DNA from: an uncultured Alphaproteobacteria bacterium
GTDB taxonomy: Bacteria; Pseudomonadota; Alphaproteobacteria; RF32; CAG-239
Direction of reading: 5' to 3'
Length of the DNA stretch: 61,634 nt
NCBI GenBank assembly: GCA_910580155.1
Contig: CAJTWX010000001.1
Location: 1 to 61,634 of the forward strand
Numbering within the stretch: position 1 is the first letter of the stretch; each line of letters opens with the position of its first letter. Below the pieces are notes generated by a model, which did not search any database, was not told where the DNA came from, and worked only from the letters and a program-made list of their open reading frames with translations. Positions 1-8,267 of this stretch are shown here, piece after piece. Made by a program: the position numbers and the translations under genes.

Positions 1-2
1 AA

Positions 3-935
3 GCAGCCCAACAAATCCTCGAATCAACCAACCACAAAAAGAACATCTACGACACGCTGCAGCTTATCGCCTCCCTTCCCCAAGAAGAACAAACTCAATA
101 CAAAGAAATAATCCTTTCCACCTTCGACCATCGCGAACAACCGACCGACACCATCCTCCTCGGCAAAAAACTCGCCGCATCCCACAGTTTTGAGAATGAA
201 CTCAACACCCTCCTCAATATTACTCCCGTATATGTCTCTGCGGCAATCCAACCCAAAAATGTCATCACCTGTTCTGACGAAAATCCAAACCTGGCCGATT
301 TCCCCGAGGATGCTGTTATTATCTTCGCAAACGACAAAGTTGATTTATCCGGTATGCTCAAATGCGGTAGTGATAATGCCCCGCTAAAATCAGTCAAATT
401 CAAAGAAGGAACAAAATTAAATTTATCCAATAATGAATGCCTTCCCGAAAATCTAGATGTTTATATTTTAAAATGCGATGAAGTGGATTTGTCACATTCC
501 GCATTACGTTATTATCACAGTGGCGCTACGCAATATTTCCAATACTCCTTACTTACATTCAAAGAGGGAAGTCGCGTGAACCTGCAGGATTGCCGTCTGT
601 TATCTCAGAAATTAGATGTTTCAAAATGTGCTGATGTCAATTTAAGTAATACTGATTTATCTAGAATAAACACTATCGTATGCAGTGGCAATGCCAATTT
701 TGAAAACGCCACACTCCCCGCCTGTAAGCTGGATATTTCTAAATGCGATACAGTTAATCTCAAAAACTTAAAAGTATCACCTTATAACCAAGCCCCCAAC
801 ATCGTCTTTAAAAACAAACAACAACTGAAAGAAAGCGGTTTTACCGCCCCCGACGAATGGCACGGCAAAATCCAATACGTCGACAACCACAGTTCCCCCA
901 TCAGCCAAAAGCTGAGGAATTTTTTCGGCCGCTAA
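3..935 (+). CDS. Leucine-rich-repeat-like protein, C-terminal part (cut by left edge)
   Basis: The frame is open from the first complete codon of the window to the TAA at 933-935, so this is the last 310 residues of a longer gene. No start in the visible part is convincing. From about residue 115 on there are imperfect repeats of the type LDxSKCxxVNLxN (for example LDVSKCADVNLSN and LDISKCDTVNLKN), like irregular leucine-rich or pentapeptide-like solenoids. The same style (DLSxxxxLxxL, VNLS) occurs in the 944-residue protein at 41178-44012, so this may be the tail of a related protein; this is inferred. The protein ends in NFFGR, close to the ETFGR end of the protein at 3180-4889. Function unknown. 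Confidence 0.75.
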   Translation, partial: AAQQILESTNHKKNIYDTLQLIASLPQEEQTQYKEIILSTFDHREQPTDTILLGKKLAASHSFENELNTLLNITPVYVSAAIQPKNVITCSDENPNLADFPEDAVIIFANDKVDLSGMLKCGSDNAPLKSVKFKEGTKLNLSNNECLPENLDVYILKCDEVDLSHSALRYYHSGATQYFQYSLLTFKEGSRVNLQDCRLLSQKLDVSKCADVNLSNTDLSRINTIVCSGNANFENATLPACKLDISKCDTVNLKNLKVSPYNQAPNIVFKNKQQLKESGFTAPDEWHGKIQYVDNHSSPISQKLRNFFGR

Positions 936-937
936 AA

Positions 938-974
938 AAATCCCCCTCTTAAAAAGGGGGATAATTGTTTTTTT
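938..974. terminator. Bidirectional rho-independent terminator
   Basis: A run of A, a stem of TCCCCCTC/GAGGGGGA type (the two arms are the C-run near 943 and the G-run near 956) and a T-run at 968-974 lie between two convergent genes. The A-run on one side and T-run on the other allow it to work in both directions. Confidence 0.8.
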
Positions 975-988
975 GCCCAAAAACACGC

Positions 989-2257
989 TTAATGATTGCG
1001 TAAAAGCTCTTTCACTTCGTCATAGCTCGGATATTTGCTCCCGTCACAGCCGAGCAAAGTATAAGTCGGCGTAGTGCGGAAAATCTTTTGTGCAAGTGTC
1101 TGCAAATCGTCTTTGGTGATGCTTTCAATGCGCGCAACAATCTCATCAGTCGGAATCACGCGTTTGAACAAAAGCATCTGTCGGGCAATAATCTCTGCTG
1201 TGGTTGACGAACTCTCCAAAGACATCAGCAAACTCGCCTTAATCTGCGTTTTTGCGCGGTTAAGTTCCACGTCTTTGACCGGTTCGTTCATCATCTTTTT
1301 AATCTCGTCTGTCACCACCGGCAAAAGCTCGTGAAGTTCTTTTGGCGTTGTACCGGCATAAATGCCAAATACACCAGTGTGTTCCAGCGCTTGGTTAAAG
1401 CTGTTAATAGTGTAAACAAGCCCTCTCTTTTCGCGGATTTCCTGAAACAGTCGTGAAGACATTCCGCCGCCGAATATCGTAGATAAAACCGAATACTGGT
1501 AATAATCTTTATCTTTGTACGAAGCTCCCTCAAACCCGAGCACCAAATGCGTCTGCTCGATTTTTTTGCACTCCAGCCTGCTGCCACCTGCATAAACCTG
1601 TTTGTCTGCCTTAAAATCACACTTCGGTGCCACAGAACTCATCCGCTCTTTAATCATCCGCACAAACGCCTCGTGGTCAACCTTGCCCACAGCCGCCACT
1701 ACCATATTATCAGCAGTATAGTGCGTATGCATATAGTTATGCATTTCTTCTTTGGTAAAACCGCGAACTAACTCAGGCGTGCCGAGAATTGTGCGCCCCG
1801 AAGCCTGATTCGGGAAAGCAGCCTCTTGAAAATAGTCAAAAACCAAATCATCCGGTGCGTCTACAGATTGTTTAATCTCTTGCACCACGACTTCTTTTTC
1901 TTTCACCATCTCCGCTTCGTCAAATGTCGGGCTGGTAATAAAGTCGCACAACACATCTGCCGCCAGTTCCACATCGCCTTTAAGCATTTTGGCATAAAAG
2001 CAGGTGAAATGTCTGGACGTATAGGCGTTTGTTGCCCCGCCGACATTTTCAATGTCTTCCGAAATTTGTAGAGAGTTTCTTTTTTTCGTTCCCTTAAAGA
2101 CCATATGCTCAATAAAATGGGAAATGCCGTTTTCGTTTTTGCTCTCGGCAGCCGAACCGGTGTTTACCCAAATCCCTAAAGAAACTGTTTCAATTTGCGG
2201 CCTTTCTGCAGTTATAATGCGAAGCCCGTTGTCAAGTGTTGTCTGTCTGATTTCCAT
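989..2257 (-). CDS. M16 family zinc metallopeptidase (processing-peptidase-like)
   Basis: 422 residues, the usual length of the short bacterial M16 proteases related to the beta subunit of mitochondrial processing peptidase. The inverted zinc motif HxxEH is at residues 47-51 (HFIEH), and the family's third-ligand glutamate lies in the KEKEVVVQEI segment near residue 120. The C-terminal half has the inactive M16_C fold with the R/Y region (REKRGLVYTI). It is expected to bind Zn and cut peptides in the cytoplasm or periplasm; no signal peptide is seen. In alphaproteobacteria this gene is a common housekeeping gene. It diverges from elbB across a 185-bp AT-rich region. Confidence 0.93.
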   Translation of the reverse strand: MEIRQTTLDNGLRIITAERPQIETVSLGIWVNTGSAAESKNENGISHFIEHMVFKGTKKRNSLQISEDIENVGGATNAYTSRHFTCFYAKMLKGDVELAADVLCDFITSPTFDEAEMVKEKEVVVQEIKQSVDAPDDLVFDYFQEAAFPNQASGRTILGTPELVRGFTKEEMHNYMHTHYTADNMVVAAVGKVDHEAFVRMIKERMSSVAPKCDFKADKQVYAGGSRLECKKIEQTHLVLGFEGASYKDKDYYQYSVLSTIFGGGMSSRLFQEIREKRGLVYTINSFNQALEHTGVFGIYAGTTPKELHELLPVVTDEIKKMMNEPVKDVELNRAKTQIKASLLMSLESSSTTAEIIARQMLLFKRVIPTDEIVARIESITKDDLQTLAQKIFRTTPTYTLLGCDGSKYPSYDEVKELLRNH

Positions 2258-2314
2258 CTTACCCGATTTTCATAAAAAAGTGTTTAAAATCAAAATTATA
2301 CCTAGTTATTAAAA

Positions 2315-2352
2315 TGTGTATGCAAATAAATCAACAAATTTATTTATACACA
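2315..2352. promoter_or_regulatory. Long AT-rich inverted repeat between divergent genes
   Basis: The arms TGTGTAT(gc)AAATAAAT and ATTTATTTATACACA pair over 15 bp with a two-base bulge around a six-base loop. It lies between the divergent starts of the M16 peptidase and elbB. It is not followed by a T-run, so it is more likely an operator or cruciform than a terminator. Function inferred from position only. Confidence 0.45.
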
Positions 2353-2442
2353 TCTTAAATATACACGCAGACCCTTAAAATTTTTTTAATTTTATTTATT
2401 TATATAAGAATAAAATCATTTTTTTAAATAAGGAGAACAAAA

Positions 2443-3108
2443 ATGAAGAAAATGCCCCGTTTTGCCGTAGTTTTGTCTGGTTCCGGCCGTGCCGACGGTT
2501 CGGAAATCCACGAGAGTGTATCCGCCCTGTTGGCCATAGACCGCGCCGGCTGCACATACCAGTGTTTTGCCCCAAATGTGGAACAGGCTGCGGTAATCAA
2601 TAATATGACATCCGAAAAAATGGATGAAAAGCGTAATGTTTTGGTCGAGTCTGCACGAATTGCCCGCGGAGAGATTAAAGACCTGCGCGAGTTTAACGCC
2701 AAAGATTTTGAATGTGTCATTTTCCCCGGAGGATTAGGCGCTGTCACCAATTGGTGTGACTTTGCTAAAAATGGTGTTGCCTGCACGGTGGAAAGCTCTG
2801 TCAGTCGTGTGTTGAACGAAGCATATGACAACGGCTTGGTTATCGGGGCAATGTGCATAGCGCCCGTTATTGTGGCTAAAGCTCTGGGCAGACACGGAAT
2901 AACCGTTACTATCGGCAATGATAAAACCGTTGCCGGCAAAATTGAACAAACCGGAGCAAAACACCAAAATACCAAAGTTTCTGATGCCTGTGTTGATGAA
3001 GAAAACCGGATTGTCACCACGCCTGCCTATATGCTCGCCACATCGGTTAAAGAAGTTTTTGCCGGCGCAGAAGCAATGGTAAAGGAAATGCTCCGTCTCG
3101 CACAATAA
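2443..3108 (+). CDS. elbB: ElbB-type DJ-1/PfpI superfamily protein (glyoxalase-like)
   Basis: 221 residues matching the isoprenoid biosynthesis protein ElbB family (class I glutamine-amidotransferase-like fold). Visible signatures are the N-terminal VVLSGSGRADGSEIHE, the FPGGLGAVTNWC loop near residue 90, and the nucleophile elbow GAMCIAP with the cysteine near residue 140. Members have been linked to increased isoprenoid output and to glyoxalase activity; which applies here cannot be told from sequence. A clear AAGGAG ribosome site precedes the ATG. No terminator is obvious before the promoter of the next gene. Confidence 0.92.
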   Translation: MKKMPRFAVVLSGSGRADGSEIHESVSALLAIDRAGCTYQCFAPNVEQAAVINNMTSEKMDEKRNVLVESARIARGEIKDLREFNAKDFECVIFPGGLGAVTNWCDFAKNGVACTVESSVSRVLNEAYDNGLVIGAMCIAPVIVAKALGRHGITVTIGNDKTVAGKIEQTGAKHQNTKVSDACVDEENRIVTTPAYMLATSVKEVFAGAEAMVKEMLRLAQ

Positions 3109-3115
3109 ACACTTG

Positions 3116-3144
3116 TTGACAAACATTGGTTTTCATAGTAAAAT
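3116..3144 (+). promoter_or_regulatory. Sigma70-type promoter for the HExxH protein
   Basis: TTGACA at 3116-3121, 17-bp spacer, TAAAAT at 3139-3144, 36 bp upstream of the start codon at 3180. A near-consensus site. Confidence 0.8.
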
Positions 3145-3179
3145 ACTCTCATGCAAACTATTAGTATGGGAGTATTGCT

Positions 3180-4889
3180 ATGTCTGTCAAAGAAGAAATA
3201 AAAAAACAACGCGCCGGCAAATCGGAACGGATTACAGCACCAAAGCGCACCATAGACTTTCAGGTCGATACCCTGCAAACTGCTCCCGATAATAATTTTG
3301 CAGCGTATATGAGCTTTGACAGAAATTCTATTACCGAGAATTATGTTGTGGGGGAAGATAATTCATTTAACCAAAGCTCATCCACAAAAGCACACGAACA
3401 AAAACACCGTGATAACAATATTGCCGGTTTAAAAACTCTGCCGATGAGCTTGGAGCAGTATTACAAGGTCTGTTGCCACGATGAAATTAGTGCCACAATA
3501 TGCGAATTGCTGCAGCTTCGGCAGGAATATATTGACGCCCCAACGGCAGAAGCCCGTAAAAAACTGATGGCTGATAACCCGAAGTTTGATTATTATTTTG
3601 ATTATATAAAGGAAGGAGAAATCAATCCGTTGTCAAACGATGCCGCATCATTTGAAAAGGAAATGAAGATTATTGCCATAGAAACAAATACCTATTGGAT
3701 GATGGATCATGCGAGACAATATGATAAGACCGCGCATACATCAATGACATTATGGTTCTTTAACAAGCATAGTTATGATGAGTTGCGTCCCAACAACGTT
3801 AATTATGCCAAAGCGCGTAAAATTGCATACACCATCGGCGGTATAGACTTTTCAAAATATATGGATGACATAAAATGCATTAACCCGAATATGAAAACGG
3901 CAGATAAGCAAATAGCGGCAAATAAGCCGAGAAACGTAATAGAAAGCACATTAAAGCCAATAAATACATATATGGATGAAGAAAATTTTGTATATGATTT
4001 TAAAAAAGTTGAGTTCAAACCTATAGAAGGGTTAAGCCCCTCTCAACAATATCGCTTGGCCCAACATCAATTGTTTGTGGCTAATATGGTTAATCAATAC
4101 CAGTTTATGTTTGACGATGATATAAGAGAAACAATAAAAAAAGGAAAAATGTTGAATTATGATGAAACTGTTGAATTTACAATTAAAAATATACAGAATA
4201 TTAAACAAAAGTATCCGCAATTTCAGGCCAAATGGGCAGCCTTCGAAAAACAAATTGCAGCAGAAATTGCCGACAATCATAATTCCACCCTCTTTCTGGA
4301 AAAGGGAAACGATAAAAAATATCAGGAAGAACTTGCCAAAATCTATACGGTAAACGGGATAAATCTGCGCCAATTTTATAAAGGCAATGTTGAAAAGCTG
4401 ATACCGAATAATATACCGGAAAGCATAAAAGCCGTGGAAAACAGCAGCTGGTATTCTCGTTTGGGTAATAAATGCAGTAATGCGTATGATGCGGTTACAT
4501 CAATGTTTTCTTCAAAAGAAAACCCCAAAGAGGAAACGGAAGAGGGTAAAAAAGCCAAATGGAAAGACGATAGATACACAGGAACGCCCAAATATCCGGA
4601 ATGGTCGCCGGATAAACGCGTTTCTCCGGTGCAATATGCCGAAATTTATGACTTCACACAGCCGTTTTTAGCCGAGCAGCTGCAATCTCTTCAGCAAAAA
4701 GAACAAATTGCGCAAAATAAAGTAAATGAAACCAAAATGGTGCAAGGCGTTCGAAAGAGGCAGCAGCAAAAACCTGATGATGTATATGCGAAAAAAGCTC
4801 CTGTTCAAAAAAAGGCCGAATTTAAAGGCAAAGAATCAGACACTTGGACAGCGGTAAAAAATTGGTGGAATGAAACCTTCGGTCGCTGA
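3180..4889 (+). CDS. Unknown 569-residue protein with HExxH zinc-protease motif
   Basis: I do not recognise this family. Near residue 78 there is HEQKH, followed about 30 residues later by CCHDEISATICELL, a spacing and helix context like a gluzincin (HExxH plus downstream Glu). The start is well set by GGGAG seven bases before the ATG and by a near-consensus promoter. No signal peptide or membrane segment is visible. The middle is rich in Tyr, Asp and Lys; the last 120 residues are basic and Gln-rich, and the protein ends WWNETFGR. That ending resembles the NFFGR end of the truncated protein at the left edge. It stands alone, with its own promoter and hydG's promoter right after it. A protease or effector role is a guess. 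Confidence 0.85.
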   Translation: MSVKEEIKKQRAGKSERITAPKRTIDFQVDTLQTAPDNNFAAYMSFDRNSITENYVVGEDNSFNQSSSTKAHEQKHRDNNIAGLKTLPMSLEQYYKVCCHDEISATICELLQLRQEYIDAPTAEARKKLMADNPKFDYYFDYIKEGEINPLSNDAASFEKEMKIIAIETNTYWMMDHARQYDKTAHTSMTLWFFNKHSYDELRPNNVNYAKARKIAYTIGGIDFSKYMDDIKCINPNMKTADKQIAANKPRNVIESTLKPINTYMDEENFVYDFKKVEFKPIEGLSPSQQYRLAQHQLFVANMVNQYQFMFDDDIRETIKKGKMLNYDETVEFTIKNIQNIKQKYPQFQAKWAAFEKQIAAEIADNHNSTLFLEKGNDKKYQEELAKIYTVNGINLRQFYKGNVEKLIPNNIPESIKAVENSSWYSRLGNKCSNAYDAVTSMFSSKENPKEETEEGKKAKWKDDRYTGTPKYPEWSPDKRVSPVQYAEIYDFTQPFLAEQLQSLQQKEQIAQNKVNETKMVQGVRKRQQQKPDDVYAKKAPVQKKAEFKGKESDTWTAVKNWWNETFGR

Positions 4890-4901
4890 TAAACTATCCT
4901 C

Positions 4902-4930
4902 TTGACAAAATCTCCATCGTAGCCTATACC
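4902..4930 (+). promoter_or_regulatory. Sigma70-type promoter for hydG
   Basis: TTGACA at 4902-4907, 17-bp spacer, TATACC at 4925-4930, 38 bp before the hydG start. It begins 12 bp after the stop of the preceding gene. Confidence 0.75.
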
Positions 4931-4968
4931 AAGACTCCTAAAAATAATCATTTAAATATATTTATGTT

Positions 4969-6381
4969 ATGGAACACTACGATGTAATGTCCGCTAAAGC
5001 CGCAGGCTTTATGGCACAAGGAAAAATCGAGCATATCTTAAAGCTCGCCCGGGATTACAGCCAAGACCACGAGTTGGTCGAGGGGCTTCTCGGACTGGCC
5101 GAAGAAATGCAGGGGCTGCCCGCAATGGCTGCCGCAACACTGTTGCTGAACAAAGATAAAGACATCACCGACCGTATCTTTGCGCTGGCCGAAAAGGTCA
5201 AAAACGCATACTACGGCAACCGGATTGTCTTGTTCGCACCGCTTTATTTGAGCAACTATTGTGTCAACGGCTGCACCTATTGCCCGTATCATCGGCAAAA
5301 CGTGCACATCCCGCGCAAAAAAATGACGCAGGAGGAAATCAAAGCCGAGGTGATTGCCCTGCAGGATATGGGGCATAAGCGCCTTGCGCTGGAGGCCGGT
5401 GAAGACCCTGTTCATAATCCGCTGGACTACATTCTTGAGAGTATCGACACCATTTACGGCATCCGTCACAAATCCGGCGTTATCCGCCGTGTAAATGTGA
5501 ACATTGCCGCCACCACGGTAGAAAACTATCGCCGGCTGCATGATGCCAAAATCGGAACGTATATCCTCTTTCAGGAAACGTATAACCAAAAGGAATACGA
5601 ACGCCTGCACCCCAAAGGGCCGAAGTCTGATTATGCCTATCATACCGAGGCAATGGACAGGGCAATGCAGGGCGGAATTGAAGATGTCGGATTGGGCGTT
5701 TTGTTCGGGTTGAACAACTATGCTTACGAACTCATTGGGCTGCTGTTGCATGCCGACCACCTCGAAAAAGTTTACGGGGCAGGGCCGCACACCATCAGCG
5801 TGCCGCGTTTGCGTCCGGCAGATGGTATCAATACGGCAGATTTCAGCAATGCGTTGCCGGATGATATGTTCTTAAAGATTATCGCACTTTTACGTTTGGC
5901 TGTGCCATACACGGGGCTGATAATCTCTACCCGCGAACCGGAGTATATCCGCGAGGCGGCGCTGCACTTGGGCATATCGCAAATAAGCGGCGGCTCAAAA
6001 ACTTCTGTCGGTGGATATACGCATAACGCAGAGGATACCGCGCAGTTTGAAATTGCTGATAACCGCACGCTTGACGAGGTGATAAACTGGCTCATCCGCA
6101 CCGGCCATTTGCCGAGTTTCTGCACCGCTTGTTACGGCAGCGGCCGGCAGGGCAGGGATTTTATGGAAATCTGCAAACAAAAGCAAATCCATAAATTTTG
6201 CTCGCCGAATGCATTGCTGACCTTAAACGAGTACCTGCAGAATTATGCCTCGCCCGAAACAAAAGCATTAGGGCAGGAGGTCATAAAGAACGAGCTTGCC
6301 CGCCCGATGTCAGACCACCGCCGCCAAATGCTCGAACTTCGCCTGCAGGAGGCCGCCCGCGGCAACGTCCGCTTTTTCTAA
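4969..6381 (+). CDS. hydG: [FeFe]-hydrogenase maturase HydG (radical SAM tyrosine lyase)
   Basis: 470 residues, full length. HydG cleaves tyrosine with S-adenosylmethionine to give CO and cyanide for the H-cluster of [FeFe] hydrogenase. The radical-SAM cluster motif is C98-x3-C102-x2-C105 (CVNGCTYC). The C-terminal motif for the second, substrate-side cluster is present: CTACYGSGRQG followed by the third Cys in HKFCSPNALLT. That C-terminal extension separates HydG from ThiH. No hydE, hydF or hydrogenase gene lies in this window. No Shine-Dalgarno sequence is seen before this ATG, so the exact start is less certain. A strong terminator follows. Confidence 0.93.
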   Translation: MEHYDVMSAKAAGFMAQGKIEHILKLARDYSQDHELVEGLLGLAEEMQGLPAMAAATLLLNKDKDITDRIFALAEKVKNAYYGNRIVLFAPLYLSNYCVNGCTYCPYHRQNVHIPRKKMTQEEIKAEVIALQDMGHKRLALEAGEDPVHNPLDYILESIDTIYGIRHKSGVIRRVNVNIAATTVENYRRLHDAKIGTYILFQETYNQKEYERLHPKGPKSDYAYHTEAMDRAMQGGIEDVGLGVLFGLNNYAYELIGLLLHADHLEKVYGAGPHTISVPRLRPADGINTADFSNALPDDMFLKIIALLRLAVPYTGLIISTREPEYIREAALHLGISQISGGSKTSVGGYTHNAEDTAQFEIADNRTLDEVINWLIRTGHLPSFCTACYGSGRQGRDFMEICKQKQIHKFCSPNALLTLNEYLQNYASPETKALGQEVIKNELARPMSDHRRQMLELRLQEAARGNVRFF

Positions 6382-6383
6382 AC

Positions 6384-6426
6384 CAAATCCCCGCACCATA
6401 CAAGGTACGGGGATTTCTTTTTCCCT
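6384..6426 (+). terminator. Rho-independent terminator after hydG
   Basis: Stem AAATCCCCG-ACC with GGT-CGGGGATTT around a short loop, followed by a T-rich tract. Confidence 0.85.
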
Positions 6427-6468
6427 TTTTTTTTCACGAGCTATTGTAAGTTTTCTTTCTCCTCACGC

Positions 6469-6580
6469 GTCATTGCGAGGCAATTTGTTGCTGAGGCAAT
6501 CTTCCTCTTTTAGTAGTCATTGCAAGGACGCCATTTTTTTCGTGAGTCATTGCGAGGAGCTTTAGCGACGTGGCAATCTC
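6469..6580. repeat. Three copies of dispersed hairpin repeat
   Basis: Copies at 6469-6502, 6516-6532 (partial) and 6546-6580 share the frame GTCATTGCGAGG...GGCAATCTC, with ATTGC/GCAAT as inverted ends. The same family recurs at 36333-36530, 44031-44064, 54116-54149 and 55829-55848. The rest of the 371-bp gap between hydG and the next gene holds a C-run at 6591-6599 and the promoter at 6679; no gene is seen. Confidence 0.85.
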
Positions 6581-6678
6581 AATCAACAACCCCCCCCCTA
6601 CGAAGCAGGAGGAGGATGGGGAAGGGGATAGCATTCCATCCATATTTTTTTAATAATATATTCTATAAAAAAAACAAC

Positions 6679-6707
6679 TTGACAAAAAAGTAAAATTATG
6701 ATAAAAA
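6679..6707 (+). promoter_or_regulatory. Probable sigma70-type promoter
   Basis: TTGACA at 6679-6684, 17-bp spacer, TAAAAA at 6702-6707, upstream of the gene starting at 6753. The -10 box is imperfect. Confidence 0.6.
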
Positions 6708-6752
6708 TGACAAAATCAAAATAGAATTATGTAAAATTAAAAACAAATAATT

Positions 6753-7517
6753 ATGAAATTGAAAGAAAAAATTCAAGAAAGCCTTGTAAAGTATGCAGGC
6801 GCTTGGCAGTTCAAGAAGTATGTCGAGAAAAACCGTCTCGAAGACAACATCGTCAACAGCCTCATCCGTGAGCATCGTGACGAGTATTTGCTTTTCTATA
6901 TGAAACAGCACTCGCTCTCCACCAGCCAGATTAGTGAAATTCTGATGCGCGATAAGGTAGATGAAGTAATGCTTGCAGCCGTCAGAGCCTACACTCTCAC
7001 AAACCGCCAGCAGGAAACACTTGTTGAGAAAAACAATGCTCTTCTTCTTGAGGCTTACTTAAGCCCCAAAGGTTTCTTTGAAACTTCCCGCCGCTTTTCA
7101 ACCCTTGCCGAATACAAATTTATATACGGTATGGTCAAAAGCCAAAAGCTCACCGGTGCAGAAATATTCAAGACTTATGTCGACAATTTCTACCGCACGC
7201 TCCTGACAGATGATTTGGTGAAGTTACTCATCGAAAATGAGAACACTTATCCCGCCAAATACATTCTTCACAGAGCAAAGCTGAAAAGGGAATGGGAAGA
7301 AATGTTCGTCAACACAGCGTCGGAAGATATGATAAAAGATTATATCAACGACCACGACTTCGGGCTGGACGCCTCGCAAATGGCTCTTATCGAAAAGCAT
7401 TTCCCCCTTGCGCGGATATACTACGATAAGTACAAATTTCGCCCCGTGCCGCAGCAGCTCTATCACGAGCGCCGCCAAGAGGAAGCCGGACGGAAAAAAT
7501 CGGAAACAGAAACCTGA
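6753..7517 (+). CDS. Unknown helical protein, 254 residues
   Basis: Family not recognised. The sequence is rich in Leu, Glu, Lys and Arg and should be almost all alpha-helical, perhaps as repeated helical hairpins (EYLLFYMKQHSLS, EVMLAAVRAYTLT and ALLLEAYLS look like successive HEAT-like units). No signal peptide, membrane helix or catalytic motif is seen. The C-terminal 25 residues are charged and likely disordered. The gene is monocistronic, with its own promoter and a perfect terminator. The ATG is not preceded by a good ribosome site. Confidence 0.8.
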   Translation: MKLKEKIQESLVKYAGAWQFKKYVEKNRLEDNIVNSLIREHRDEYLLFYMKQHSLSTSQISEILMRDKVDEVMLAAVRAYTLTNRQQETLVEKNNALLLEAYLSPKGFFETSRRFSTLAEYKFIYGMVKSQKLTGAEIFKTYVDNFYRTLLTDDLVKLLIENENTYPAKYILHRAKLKREWEEMFVNTASEDMIKDYINDHDFGLDASQMALIEKHFPLARIYYDKYKFRPVPQQLYHERRQEEAGRKKSETET

Positions 7518-7532
7518 TTTGTTCCATAATGA

Positions 7533-7576
7533 TAAGCCCCGTCTAATGTAATTAAACATTAGACGGGGCTTTTTAA
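7533..7576 (+). terminator. Strong rho-independent terminator
   Basis: A perfect stem, AAGCCCCGTCTAATGT pairing with ACATTAGACGGGGCTT, is followed by TTTT. The arms pair over about 15 bp. Confidence 0.92.
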
Positions 7577-7603
7577 TTTGCAAAAAGAAAATAGTTCTGA
7601 AAA

Positions 7604-7641
7604 AACACCCCTGTTCTCAAGCGAGAACAGGGGTGTTGGTT
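7604..7641. terminator. Second perfect hairpin, possible terminator
   Basis: AACACCCCTGTTCTC pairs exactly with GAGAACAGGGGTGTT around a four-base loop, followed by GGTTTT and preceded by an A-run. It probably serves the minus-strand gene that ends at 7714 or backs up the previous terminator. Confidence 0.65.
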
Positions 7642-7713
7642 TTAGGGAATTTGCTGATGATTTTTTGGGGAGAAACCACCTTGCAGTTCGTCCCGTTCCG
7701 ATGTTTTCATACA

Positions 7714-8106
7714 CTATCGTTTAATAATGTTTTTGCCGAAATGTCCGATAAGCACGGCGCAGCTGATAACCACGGTTGAGCCTACGGAAGATTTGAACAA
7801 AAAGGAATCGTCATCTTTGTTATAGAAAACGATGGCAGGGTACAAATCTTGCTTAAATCCTTTAACGTGCATATTGGTTTTAACATCGCCGCAGGAAAGG
7901 GAAATATATTCCTTTTCTCCCAAGATGGCAACAATCGGCGTGATGTTGACATCACCTTCGCAGGTATGTGTCTCAGCAATTGCGAAGAGCAAACTTTTTC
8001 CGGTTAAACCGAAAAAATCAGTCAGGTGTTTTCTTGAAATCTGCGGGTAAACAGCGTGAGGAGCAACAGCTTTGCTGTTCTTGCCTCTGTTTTTCTCTTT
8101 TTCCAT
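7714..8106 (-). CDS. Unknown 130-residue protein
   Basis: Not recognised. The frame starts with a charged N-terminus (MEKEKNRGKN) and has a possible hydrophobic segment near the C-terminus (SVGSTVVISCAVLIG). It is preferred over the overlapping frames because a TATAAT-like box lies upstream of its start on the minus strand and the gap would otherwise hold no gene. There is no clear ribosome site. Moderate confidence that it is a real gene. Confidence 0.5.
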   Translation of the reverse strand: MEKEKNRGKNSKAVAPHAVYPQISRKHLTDFFGLTGKSLLFAIAETHTCEGDVNITPIVAILGEKEYISLSCGDVKTNMHVKGFKQDLYPAIVFYNKDDDSFLFKSSVGSTVVISCAVLIGHFGKNIIKR

Positions 8107-8267
8107 AAGTCTATATAAATTATAAAATGTTGCTCTTCTTATAACATAAAAAAATTATATATGCAAGCATTATTTTGTCTAAAATATACGCGCCGGCTTT
8201 AAGCTTTTGTTTACGATGTTTATATAACATACCAGTAAACAGAATCAAAAATGAAAAGGAAATGAAA

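Noticed and set aside
4969..6381. The radical SAM protein as ThiH
   Set aside because: It has the C-terminal CTACYGSGRQG cluster motif that marks HydG, and no thiamine genes are near.
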